Of a stretch of DNA of 64,000 nt, positions 56,592 through 64,000 are shown one piece after another. Numbering within the stretch: the first letter of the stretch is position 1; every line of letters starts with the position of its first letter. The notes beneath the pieces were generated by a model, which saw only the letters and a list, made by a program, of their open reading frames with translations, was not told where the DNA came from and searched no databases. The translations under genes were made by a program, and so were the position numbers. This DNA comes from Pseudomonas monteilii (GTDB lineage Bacteria > Pseudomonadota > Gammaproteobacteria > Pseudomonadales > Pseudomonadaceae), in contig CP013997.1 of NCBI GenBank assembly GCA_001534745.1, forward strand, positions 2,418,001 through 2,482,000, written 5' to 3'.

Positions 56592-56696
56592 GGGGTACCC
56601 CCAGGCCGCGGCACGCACGGCTGCATCGCTCGACGTGCCGCTGCCCTGCCCTGCACCCCGGTCGGCTGGCCGCTGGCCGCCTGTGATGGGCGGCTT

Positions 56697-59600
56697 TCAT
56701 AGTGACTCCGCGGCGCGTTGCTTGCCGAAGCGCCGGGCCAGGCGATCGAAGTACAGGTAGATGACCGGCGTGGTGAACAGGGTCAGCACCTGGCTGACCA
56801 GCAGCCCGCCGACCATCACCAGGCCCAGGGGCTGGCGCAGTTCGGCACCGGAGCCGGTGGCGAGCATCAGCGGCACGGCGCCGAACAGGGCCGCCAGGGT
56901 GGTCATCAGGATCGGCCGGAAACGCAGCAGCGCTGCCTGGTAGATCGCCTCGCGGGGGGCCATGCCCTGGTGGCGCTCGGCCTCCAGGGCAAAGTCGATC
57001 ATCATGATAGCGTTCTTCTTGACGATGCCGATCAGCAGGATGATGCCGATGATGGCGATCATGCCCAGGTCGTTGCCGCTCAGGATCAGCGCCAGCAAGG
57101 CGCCCACCGCCGCCGAGGGCAAGGTCGAGAGGATGGTGATCGGGTGGATGTAGCTTTCGTACAGCACCCCCAGCACGATGTACATGGTCACCACGGCCGC
57201 CAGGATCAGCAGCAAGGTGCTCGACAGCGAGGCCTGGAACGCCTCGGCAGCGCCCTGGAAGCGCGTCTGCACGCCGATCGGCAAGCCGATGGCCTGCTGC
57301 ACCTCGCCGATCACCTTGACCGCCTCGCCCAGCGACACGCCCTTGCCCAGGTTGAATGACAGGGTGACCGCCGGGAACTGGCCGATGTGCGAAATGGCCA
57401 GCTGTGCGGGGCGCTGCTCGATGCGCGCCAGGGCCGAGAGGCGCACCTGGCCGCCGTCGGCCGCCTTGACGTGGACCTGCTCCAGCGCTTCCAGCCCGAC
57501 GCTGCCACCGTCACGCGACTGCAGCACCACGCGGTACTGGCTGGCCTGGGTATAGATGGTGGAGATCTGCCGCTGGCCGAAGGCGTCGTACAACGCGTTG
57601 GTGATCTGCGCGACGTTGATGCCCAGGCGGCTGGCCCGGTCACGGTCGATGTTCAGGTAGACCTGCAGCCCCTTGTCCTGCAGGTCGCTGGCGACGTCGG
57701 CCAGCTCGGGCCGCTGGCGCAGCGCGTCGACCAGTTTGCCGCTCCACTGCGAGAGCAGTTCGGCGTCCGGCGAGGACAGGCTGAACTGGTACTGCGTGCG
57801 GCTGACCCGGTCCTCGATGCTCAGGTCCTGCACCGGCTGCATGTACAGGCGGATGCCCACCAGGCGGTCGAGCTGCGGTTGCAGGCGGGCGATGACGTCG
57901 GTGGCCGTGTCGGCACGCTCGGCATGGGGCTTGAGGTTGATCAGCAGGCGGCCGCTGTTGAGGGTGGCGTTATCGCCATCGACCCCGATGTAGGACGACA
58001 GGCTCTGCACCGCCGGGTCCTCGAGGATGACCTTGGCCAGGGCCTGCTGGCGCTCGCTCATGGCGGCGAACGAGGTGGACTGCGGCGCTTCGGAAATGCC
58101 CTGGATCACGCCGGTGTCCTGCACCGGGAAGAAACCCTTGGGCACGGCCAGGTACAGGACCACCGTGAGCACCAGGCTGGCGACGGCGATCAGCAGGGTC
58201 AACGGCTGGTGGCGCAGCACCCAGGTCAGGCCGCGGCCATAGTGGTGGACCAGCCAGTCGATCCAGGCCCCGCTGGCGCGGTAGAAGCGGCCCTGCTCGT
58301 GGGCCTCGGGCTCGCGCTTGAGCAGCCGGGCGCACATCATCGGCGTCAGGGTCAGCGAGACCACCAGGGAAATCAGGATCGCCACCGCCAGGGTGATGGC
58401 GAACTCGCGGAACAGACGGCCGACCACATCGGCCATGAACAGCAGCGGAATCAGCACCGCGATCAGCGAGAAGGTCAGCGAGATCAGGGTGAAGCCGATC
58501 TGCCGGGCACCCTTGAGCGCCGCCTGCAACGGCGTCTCGCCCTCTTCGATGTGCCGGGAGATGTTCTCGAGCATGACGATGGCATCGTCCACCACGAAAC
58601 CGGTGGCGATGGTCAGGGCCATCAGCGTGAGGTTGTTGATGGAGAAGCCGGCCAGGTACATCACGCCGAAGGTGCCGATGAGCGACAGCGGCACGGCGAT
58701 CGACGGGATCAGGGTAGCGCTGATTCGGCGCAGGAACACGAAGGTGACCATGACCACCAGCACGATGGCGATCAGCAGCTCATGCTGCACGTCCCTGACG
58801 GCTGCCCGGATGGTCTGGGTACGATCGGTGAGCACCGAGACGTCCAGGCCGGCCGGCAGGTTGTCGGTGATCGAGGGCAGCGTCTGCTTGATCAGGTCGA
58901 CCACCTGGATGACGTTGGCCCCGGGCTGGCGCTGGATGTTCAGCAGCACGGCCTGGTTCTGGTTGGCCCAGGCGGCGAGGCGCTCGTTCTCGGCGCCGTC
59001 GACGATCTCGGCCACATCGCGCAGGCGCAGCGGCGCGCCGTCCTTGTAGGTGAGGATGAGGTTGGCGTACTCCTCGGGCGAGCGCAGCTGGTCGTTGGCG
59101 TCGAGCATCGACACCCGGGTCGGGCCGTCGAAGTTGCCCTTGGGCTGGTTGACGTTGGAAGCGCCGACCAGCGTGCGCACGTCCTCCAGGTTCAGCCCGG
59201 CAGCGGCCAGGGCGTCGACGTTGACCTTGATGCGCACGGCCTGGCGCTGGCCACCGGCGATGCTGACCATGCCCACGCCGCTGATCTGGGCGATCTTCTG
59301 CGCCACGCGGGTATCGACCAGGTCGTTGAGCTTGGGCAGCGGCATGGTCTTGGAGGAGATCGCCAGGGTCAGCACCGGGGTATCAGCCGGGTTGACCTTG
59401 TTGTACACCGGCGGGGCCGGCAGGTCGCTGGGCAGCAGGTTGCTGGCGGCGTTGATCGCGGCCTGGACCTGCTGCTCGGCGACGTCCATGTTCATGTCGA
59501 GGTTGAAGCGCAAAGTCAGCACCGAGGCGCCGCCGGAGCTGGTGGAGGCCATCTGGCTGAGGCCCGGCATCTGGCCGAACTGGCGCTCCAGGGGCGCGGT

Positions 59601-59789
59601 GACTGCGCTGGTCATGACCTGCGGGCTGGCGCCGGGGTACAGGGTCATGACCCGGATGGTCGGGTAGTCGACCTGGGGCAACGCCGACACCGGCAGCAAG
59701 GTGTAGGCGATCAGGCCGGCCAGGACGATGGCCACCATGCTCAGCGTGGTGGCGACCGGGCGAAGGATGAACAGCCGGGACAGGTTCAT
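56697..59789 (-). CDS. muxB: RND transporter subunit MuxB (MdtB-like)
   Basis: 1030 residues, RND transporter of the MdtB/MuxB branch. N-terminus [21 protein letters not shown], proton-relay region [20 protein letters not shown] (~395-414), and [22 protein letters not shown] near the C-terminus. Its ATG overlaps the MuxA stop as ATGA. The gap to muxC (105 bp) is larger than the others but contains no terminator. The MuxB/MuxC pair is required together for export in the known system. Confidence 0.93.
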   Translation of the reverse strand: MNLSRLFILRPVATTLSMVAIVLAGLIAYTLLPVSALPQVDYPTIRVMTLYPGASPQVMTSAVTAPLERQFGQMPGLSQMASTSSGGASVLTLRFNLDMNMDVAEQQVQAAINAASNLLPSDLPAPPVYNKVNPADTPVLTLAISSKTMPLPKLNDLVDTRVAQKIAQISGVGMVSIAGGQRQAVRIKVNVDALAAAGLNLEDVRTLVGASNVNQPKGNFDGPTRVSMLDANDQLRSPEEYANLILTYKDGAPLRLRDVAEIVDGAENERLAAWANQNQAVLLNIQRQPGANVIQVVDLIKQTLPSITDNLPAGLDVSVLTDRTQTIRAAVRDVQHELLIAIVLVVMVTFVFLRRISATLIPSIAVPLSLIGTFGVMYLAGFSINNLTLMALTIATGFVVDDAIVMLENISRHIEEGETPLQAALKGARQIGFTLISLTFSLIAVLIPLLFMADVVGRLFREFAITLAVAILISLVVSLTLTPMMCARLLKREPEAHEQGRFYRASGAWIDWLVHHYGRGLTWVLRHQPLTLLIAVASLVLTVVLYLAVPKGFFPVQDTGVIQGISEAPQSTSFAAMSERQQALAKVILEDPAVQSLSSYIGVDGDNATLNSGRLLINLKPHAERADTATDVIARLQPQLDRLVGIRLYMQPVQDLSIEDRVSRTQYQFSLSSPDAELLSQWSGKLVDALRQRPELADVASDLQDKGLQVYLNIDRDRASRLGINVAQITNALYDAFGQRQISTIYTQASQYRVVLQSRDGGSVGLEALEQVHVKAADGGQVRLSALARIEQRPAQLAISHIGQFPAVTLSFNLGKGVSLGEAVKVIGEVQQAIGLPIGVQTRFQGAAEAFQASLSSTLLLILAAVVTMYIVLGVLYESYIHPITILSTLPSAAVGALLALILSGNDLGMIAIIGIILLIGIVKKNAIMMIDFALEAERHQGMAPREAIYQAALLRFRPILMTTLAALFGAVPLMLATGSGAELRQPLGLVMVGGLLVSQVLTLFTTPVIYLYFDRLARRFGKQRAAESL

Positions 59790-61054
59790 GCGCCGGCCTT
59801 GCCCGCTTCACCGGCTTCGGCCGCGCCCTTGGTTTCCTGGCCCTGCAGGTGCTGGCCCGGCGTGGCCGGAACCTGCGAGCTGTCCTGGACCACCTCGACC
59901 TGGGTGCCGTCACGCAGGCGGTCGGTGCCTTCGAGCACCAGGCGGTCGCCGGCGGCCAGGCCTTCCTCGATCACGCTGCGCTCGCCGTCGCTGGGGCCGA
60001 CCTTGACCGGCTGGATCTTGACCTTGTCCTGGGCGTCGACCACGTAGACGAAGGTGCCGTCGGTGCCGAACTGGACGGCGGCAGCGGGCACGGTCACCAC
60101 CTGGCGCAGGGTGTCGGCGAGCAGGCGTACGTTGACGAACTGGTTGGGGAACAGGGCCTGGTCCTTGTTCTCGAAACGCGCCTTGAACTTGAGCGTGCCG
60201 GTGGTGATGTCGATCTGGTTGTCGAGGCTGGCCAGGGTTCCGGTGGCCTGCAGACGGGTATCGCCCCGGTCCCAGGCCTCTACCGACAGCGCCGCACCGC
60301 TGCGGTAGCGCGCCAGCACGGTGGCCAGCTCGCTTTCCGGCAGGGTGAAGGCGACGTTGATCGGCTCGGTCTGGGTGATGACCACCAGGGCCGTGGTGTC
60401 GTTGGCGGCCACCAAGTTGCCCAGGTCCAGCTGGCGCAGGCCGACCCGACCGCTGATGGGCGCGCGGATCTGGGTGAATTCCAGGTTCAGGCGGGCGTCG
60501 TTCACCGCCGCCTGGTTGGTCATGATGGTGCCACGGTACTGCCCGACCAAGGCCTCGGCGGTGTCCAGGGTCTGCTTGGCGATGCTGTCTTCGGCATACA
60601 GGCCCTTGTAGCGGGCGAAATCGACCTGGGCGTTCTTCAGCTGGGCCTGGTTCTGGGCCAGCGTACCTTCGGTCTGCTGCAGGGCGATGCGGTAGGAGCG
60701 CGGGTCGATTTCAGCCAGCAGGTCGCCAGCCTTGACCTGCTGGCCCTCCTTGAAATGCACCTTGACCAGCTCGCCGGAAACGCGGCTGCGCACGTTGACG
60801 GTATTGATCGCGGTCACGGTGCCGAGCGCCTTGTAGTACAGCGGGAAGTCGTTGACCGTGGCCGGCTCGACTCGCACCGGCACAGGGTCGGTCGATGCCC
60901 CGAAACCGGGCCGCCCGCCTTTGCCCGCCTCGGCAGCGGTGTCCTGATGGCTCGTCGAGGCAGGCCACAGCCACCAGGCCAACAAGGCGACGAGCACGAG
61001 GATCAGCAGGCCGAACAGCCAGCGGCGAGAGGTGCGGGAAGAGGAAACATGCAT
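59786..61054 (-). CDS. muxA: RND periplasmic adaptor MuxA (MdtA-like)
   Basis: 422 residues, membrane-fusion protein. N-terminal anchor [18 protein letters not shown] (~14-31), lipoyl-type half motif [20 protein letters not shown], hairpin domain (~120-190), second half [23 protein letters not shown], beta-barrel and C-terminal variable tail. First gene of the operon. RBS is poor (AAGG ~14 bases before ATG 61054). Regulation is not visible; no regulator gene adjoins it. Confidence 0.93.
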   Translation of the reverse strand: MHVSSSRTSRRWLFGLLILVLVALLAWWLWPASTSHQDTAAEAGKGGRPGFGASTDPVPVRVEPATVNDFPLYYKALGTVTAINTVNVRSRVSGELVKVHFKEGQQVKAGDLLAEIDPRSYRIALQQTEGTLAQNQAQLKNAQVDFARYKGLYAEDSIAKQTLDTAEALVGQYRGTIMTNQAAVNDARLNLEFTQIRAPISGRVGLRQLDLGNLVAANDTTALVVITQTEPINVAFTLPESELATVLARYRSGAALSVEAWDRGDTRLQATGTLASLDNQIDITTGTLKFKARFENKDQALFPNQFVNVRLLADTLRQVVTVPAAAVQFGTDGTFVYVVDAQDKVKIQPVKVGPSDGERSVIEEGLAAGDRLVLEGTDRLRDGTQVEVVQDSSQVPATPGQHLQGQETKGAAEAGEAGKAGA

Positions 61055-61247
61055 GGATTGAACGAACCTTGTTCGAGGACGACGACGTGAGGAGGGTGAA
61101 CGATAAGCACTTGGGCGTGTTTAGCAAAGGCCCTTTACGTGGGTTTTACCTTCATTGACAGGGTTCTGCGTGGCAGGCGCCCGTGAAAGAGCCGGACCGC
61201 AGCTATCGCGCACGCATCGCTCTGGCCAGTCGGGCAAGCAGCTTGTA

Positions 61248-61430
61248 GGGCTTGCCCGCGCTGCAGGCGGCGCTTGAGGGGGCCCTATCGCTGGCAAGCC
61301 AGCTCCCACACAGATCTCAGACGCCTGTCAGTGCGGTGTCGCCCGGGCTGCGCCAGCAGCCTGTGGGAGCGGGCTTGCCCGCGATGCAGGCGGCGCCTGA
61401 CAGGGCCCTATCGCTGGCAAGCCAGCTCCT
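61248..61430. repeat. Two direct 60-bp REP-bearing units (period 123 bp)
   Basis: GGGCTTGCCCGCG followed by CAGGCGGCGC and GGGCCCTATCGCTGGCAAGC occurs at 61248-61307 and again at 61371-61430, nearly identical. Each unit holds two REP palindromes of different subtype facing each other (GGGCTTGCCC and TGGCAAGCCA). Confidence 0.75.
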
Positions 61431-61494
61431 ATAGAACAAAAACTAGCTTGTTGATTTCAAAGGAAATAATTTTTAGGGTTTTGTGGGCCCTGCG

Positions 61495-61600
61495 GGCCCA
61501 ATCGCGGCACTGGGGCCGCTCCCACAGGTGACCGCGATAGCCTGCAACCCCGCGGTGGGGCTGCGGGTGTAGGAGCGGCCCCTGTGCCGCGATGGGCCGC
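61495..61600. repeat. Inverted repeat pair of a second family
   Basis: GGGCCCAATCGCGGCACTGG (61495) with GGCCGCTCCCACA is mirrored by TGTAGGAGCGGCCCCTGTGC and CGCGATGGGCC (61568-61600). On the minus strand this could fold as a long hairpin of ~30-bp arms. The family shares words with the block duplicated at 51.8-51.9 kb. Confidence 0.6.
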
Positions 61601-61748
61601 AAAGCGGCCCTAAAATCGATTAGCAATGAAGCTTCGGATCCTGCCAGCTATCGCCATGTTCTCTGCGCGACAACGCGGCGCCAAGGCGGCGGCCGGACTC
61701 CCACACAGATCGCTGCAGCCTGTCGGTGGCAGCCATGCCAACTGAGGC

Positions 61749-61785
61749 GGAAAAAGAAAACGGCCTGAGATCAACCCAGACCGTT
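61749..61785 (-). terminator. Intrinsic terminator of tpx
   Basis: On the minus strand AACGGTCTGGG TTGAT CTCAGGCCGTT forms an 11-bp stem (two G-U pairs) followed by TTCTTTTTCC. It lies 44 nt after the tpx stop. This is the clearest rho-independent terminator in the window. Confidence 0.85.
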
Positions 61786-61828
61786 TCGATACATCGACCT
61801 TCAGGGCCCGACAGGCCTGAGGCCAGGC

Positions 61829-62329
61829 TTACTTCAGGACGGCCAGCGCCTGCTCGTAGTTCGGCTCGTCGGCGACTTCGCTCACCAGCTCGCTGTGCAG
61901 GACCTTGTCGTGCTCGTCCAGCACCACCACCGCACGGGCGGCCAGGCCGGCCAGCGGACCGTCGGCAATGGCCACGCCGTAGGTTTCGAGGAACTCACGG
62001 CCGCGCAGGGTCGACAGGTTCTTCACGTTTTCCAGGCCTTCGGCGCCACAGAAACGGGCCTGGGCGAACGGCAGGTCGGCCGAGATGCACAGCACCACGG
62101 TGTTGGCCAGGTCGTTGGCCTGGGCGTTGAATTTACGCACGGAGGTCGCGCAGGTCGGAGTATCGACGCTCGGGAAGATGTTCAGCACCTTGCGCTTGCC
62201 GGCAAAGGCCTGCAGCGAGGTGTCCGCCAGCCCTTCGCCGACCAGGGTGAAGGCCGGAGCCTGGCTACCGACTGCGGGCAGGTCGCCTGTGACGTGAACC
62301 GGATTGCCTTTGAGAGTGACCTGAGCCAT
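61829..62329 (-). CDS. tpx: Thiol peroxidase
   Basis: 166 residues, standard length for atypical 2-Cys peroxiredoxin Tpx. [21 protein letters not shown] at the N-terminus; peroxidatic Cys in [15 protein letters not shown] (~60); resolving Cys in [17 protein letters not shown] (~94). It reduces hydrogen peroxide and alkyl peroxides using thioredoxin, in the periplasm or cytoplasm depending on species; no signal peptide is visible here. Start ATG 62329 has AAGGAAA upstream. A clear terminator follows. Confidence 0.95.
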   Translation of the reverse strand: MAQVTLKGNPVHVTGDLPAVGSQAPAFTLVGEGLADTSLQAFAGKRKVLNIFPSVDTPTCATSVRKFNAQANDLANTVVLCISADLPFAQARFCGAEGLENVKNLSTLRGREFLETYGVAIADGPLAGLAARAVVVLDEHDKVLHSELVSEVADEPNYEQALAVLK

Positions 62330-62481
62330 GAACGGTTTCCTTGTAGGGATGAAAGAGGATGCCGAGTTAAGCATGAAGCCGCTCGAGTGCCTATGCCCCA
62401 AGCGGCAAAATGTATGTAGGCAAAGCTCGACCCATGCGCAGGAACCCTGTGCGGCAACCCACGCCTGGACCGTCAAGGCCT

Positions 62482-63771
62482 TCAGTCGAACAATCCACCG
62501 ATCACCGAGTACAGCACCGACGACATCGCCACCAGCCCGACCACCACCACGAACGCATTGGACAACGCGCCCCGGTACTTCTGCATGGCCGGCACGCGGC
62601 GAATGGCGTACATCGGCATGAGGAACAGGATGGCGGCGATCACCGGCCCGCCGAACGACTCGATCATCGACAGGATGCTCGGGTTCAGGGTCGCGACGAT
62701 CCAGCACACCACCAGCATGCCGATCGCCACCAGGCGGTCCAACCCTTTGCCCTGGGGGCTGCGGCCGGTCTTGGCGATGATGCCCTTGAGCCCTTCGCTG
62801 GCGCCGATGTAGTGGCCCAGGAACGACTTGGCGATGGCCACGAAGGCGATCAGCGGCGCGGCGAAGGCGATGCTCGGGTTGTCGAAGTGGTTGGCCAGGT
62901 AGGACAGGATCGACAGGTTCTGCGCCTTGGCCTCGGCCAACTGGGCGCTGTCGAGGGTCAGCACGCAGCTGAACACGAAGAACAGCACCATCGCCACCAT
63001 CAGCAGGTGCGCGCGGGCCAGCACCTGGCCGCTGCGCGCATCCGCGTGCTCGCCATGCAGGCGCCTCTGGTCGACGGCGAAGGCCGAGATGATCGGCGAG
63101 TGGTTGAAGGAGAACACCATCACCGGAATCGCCAGCCACAGGGTGTGCAGGAAGGCACCGCCCGCCGGGACTTCACGGGCGGTGTCGAGAATGCCACCGT
63201 TCCAGTGCGGGATCAGGTAGAGCGCCAGCAACGCCAGCGCCACGATGAAGGGATAGACCAGCAGGCTCATGACCTTGACCGTGGCCTGCTCACCACAGCG
63301 CACGATCGCCAGCAGGGCCAGGATCAGCACGAACGACAGCACGATCCGTGGCGGTGGCGTCATGTGCAGCTGGTGCTCCATGAAGCTGGCGACGGTGTTG
63401 GTCAAGGCCACGCTGTAGATCAGCAGGATGGGGAAGATGGCGAAGAAGTACAGCACGGTGATCAGCGCACCGGCGCGGATGCCGAAGTGCTCCTCGACCA
63501 CTTGGGTGATGTCGCCACCGTTGCGCCCGGACAGCACGAAGCGGGTCAGGCCCCGGTGGGCGTAGTAGGTCATCGGGAACGCCAGTACGGCCAGCACCAG
63601 CAGTGGCCAGAAGCCGCCCAGGCCGGCGTTGATCGGCAGGAACAGCGTCCCGGCGCCGATGGCCGTGCCGAACAGGCCGAGCATCCAGGTGGTGTCCTGA
63701 CGTAGCCAGCTGCCTGCAGCAGCCGACTCTGTTTCAAGGCGCGCTTCGACGCCGGGGGCCCGCTCGTTCAT
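62482..63771 (-). CDS. Serine/threonine-type amino acid transporter (HAAAP family, SdaC-like)
   Basis: 429 residues, about eleven membrane spans. N-terminal [32 protein letters not shown] (in parts, ~27-60) and [19 protein letters not shown] and [13 protein letters not shown] later are typical of SdaC/TdcC proton-serine symporters of the hydroxy/aromatic amino acid permease family. ATG 63771 gives [13 protein letters not shown]. In Pseudomonas such a gene often precedes or follows serine dehydratase, which may lie outside the right edge. Confidence 0.9.
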   Translation of the reverse strand: MNERAPGVEARLETESAAAGSWLRQDTTWMLGLFGTAIGAGTLFLPINAGLGGFWPLLVLAVLAFPMTYYAHRGLTRFVLSGRNGGDITQVVEEHFGIRAGALITVLYFFAIFPILLIYSVALTNTVASFMEHQLHMTPPPRIVLSFVLILALLAIVRCGEQATVKVMSLLVYPFIVALALLALYLIPHWNGGILDTAREVPAGGAFLHTLWLAIPVMVFSFNHSPIISAFAVDQRRLHGEHADARSGQVLARAHLLMVAMVLFFVFSCVLTLDSAQLAEAKAQNLSILSYLANHFDNPSIAFAAPLIAFVAIAKSFLGHYIGASEGLKGIIAKTGRSPQGKGLDRLVAIGMLVVCWIVATLNPSILSMIESFGGPVIAAILFLMPMYAIRRVPAMQKYRGALSNAFVVVVGLVAMSSVLYSVIGGLFD

Positions 63772-64000
63772 CCGGATGCAACTCCACTCGCAAGATTGCA
63801 ACAGGCTGAAGGCCACGCGACGCAGGCCACGCGCACCTCAGCCGAAAAGAGGGGCGCGATTGTGCGCTGGATCGCCTGCACTTGCAAAGCCAAACTGCCC
63901 GGCGTGCGATCGGCTGGGTGGCGCGGGCCGTCAGGTCAGCCCGCGCCAGGGTACGGCATGAAGCGTTACTGCACTGCGGCGAACGCCTCTGCTACCCGTT
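63772..64000. other. Right-edge region, possible 3' tip of a further gene
   Basis: Upstream region of the transporter gene. On the minus strand codons RVAEAFAAVQ followed by TAA (63966-63968) could be the C-terminus of a gene continuing past 64000, but only ~11 codons are visible and no family can be named. Confidence 0.25.

Larger units (their letters stand above)
61055..61828. other. Intergenic region with REP arrays
   Basis: Contains the muxABC promoter region near its left end (not resolved), two long REP-bearing repeats, a second inverted repeat pair, an AT-rich patch at ~61430-61480 and the tpx terminator. No coding region is supported. Confidence 0.6.

Noticed and set aside
57387..60047. 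An 886-codon open frame on the plus strand
   Set aside because: It runs antisense to muxB and muxA, which have full family matches. The antisense reading is rich in Gly, Asp, His and Gln with no domain, as expected of a shadow in high-GC DNA.

Overview
The window reads as chromosomal DNA of a Pseudomonas of the P. putida type. The support is high GC, dense bidirectional coding, REP-like palindromes built on GCGGGCAAGCCCGCTCCCAC, a muxABC-opmB type efflux operon, OprD and TonB receptor families, and several c-di-GMP signalling proteins. No rRNA, tRNA, CRISPR array or insertion sequence was recognised. The two ends are cut: an ABC ATPase runs off the left end and the 3' tip of a gene may lie at the right end.

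Region 1 (1-10.7 kb) is a sulfur-scavenging type locus: an SfnB-like acyl-CoA dehydrogenase-fold protein, an NtaA/SnaA/DszA-type flavin monooxygenase, a dipeptide-type ABC importer and a divergent TonB receptor. A strong sigma-54 promoter match precedes the oxidoreductase operon and a weaker one precedes the receptor. The locus looks damaged. The binding protein has an in-frame TGA where Trp is expected, one permease and the receptor each have a one-base frameshift in a G run, and one ATPase keeps an open frame but has lost its catalytic motifs. No comparable lesion was seen in the other ~53 kb.

Region 2 (10.8-18.4 kb) holds a LOV-histidine kinase-receiver hybrid, a BdlA-like PAS-PAS-methyl-accepting protein, a DJ-1/PfpI protein, and then a membrane GGDEF-EAL protein plus a tyrosine recombinase. 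That last pair lies between two perfect 17-bp direct repeats (14864-14880 and 18336-18352), so it may be a small integrative element carrying a c-di-GMP enzyme.

Region 3 (18.4-28 kb): glycerate kinase, CdaR-type regulator and MFS transporter (glycerate/sugar-diacid use), a DinB-type polymerase, a small lipoprotein, a YfcE-like phosphoesterase, an orphan ABC-2 exporter and an RNase Z-like hydrolase.

Region 4 (28-45 kb): an AttEFGH-like LolD/FtsX/CrtC-fold system divergent from a TonB siderophore receptor with a Fur-like box between them, a HEAT/TPR protein, a nucleobase deaminase, a stand-alone CSS-motif sensor, hpd, a CSS-EAL phosphodiesterase, a RarD-type permease, a TerC-CBS-CorC protein and a second TonB siderophore receptor.

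Region 5 (45-50.4 kb) is an operon behind a clear cobalamin riboswitch: BtuF/BtuC/BtuD-like ABC importer, a pseudoazurin-like cupredoxin and an OprD porin, joined mostly by ATGA overlaps. The last two are unexpected members of a B12-controlled unit.

Region 6 (50.4-64 kb): a GNAT acetyltransferase, a lipoprotein, the muxABC-opmB operon, tpx with a clear terminator, and a serine-type amino acid transporter. REP-like repeats fill the gaps at 4.4, 27.7, 51.6 and 61.3 kb.
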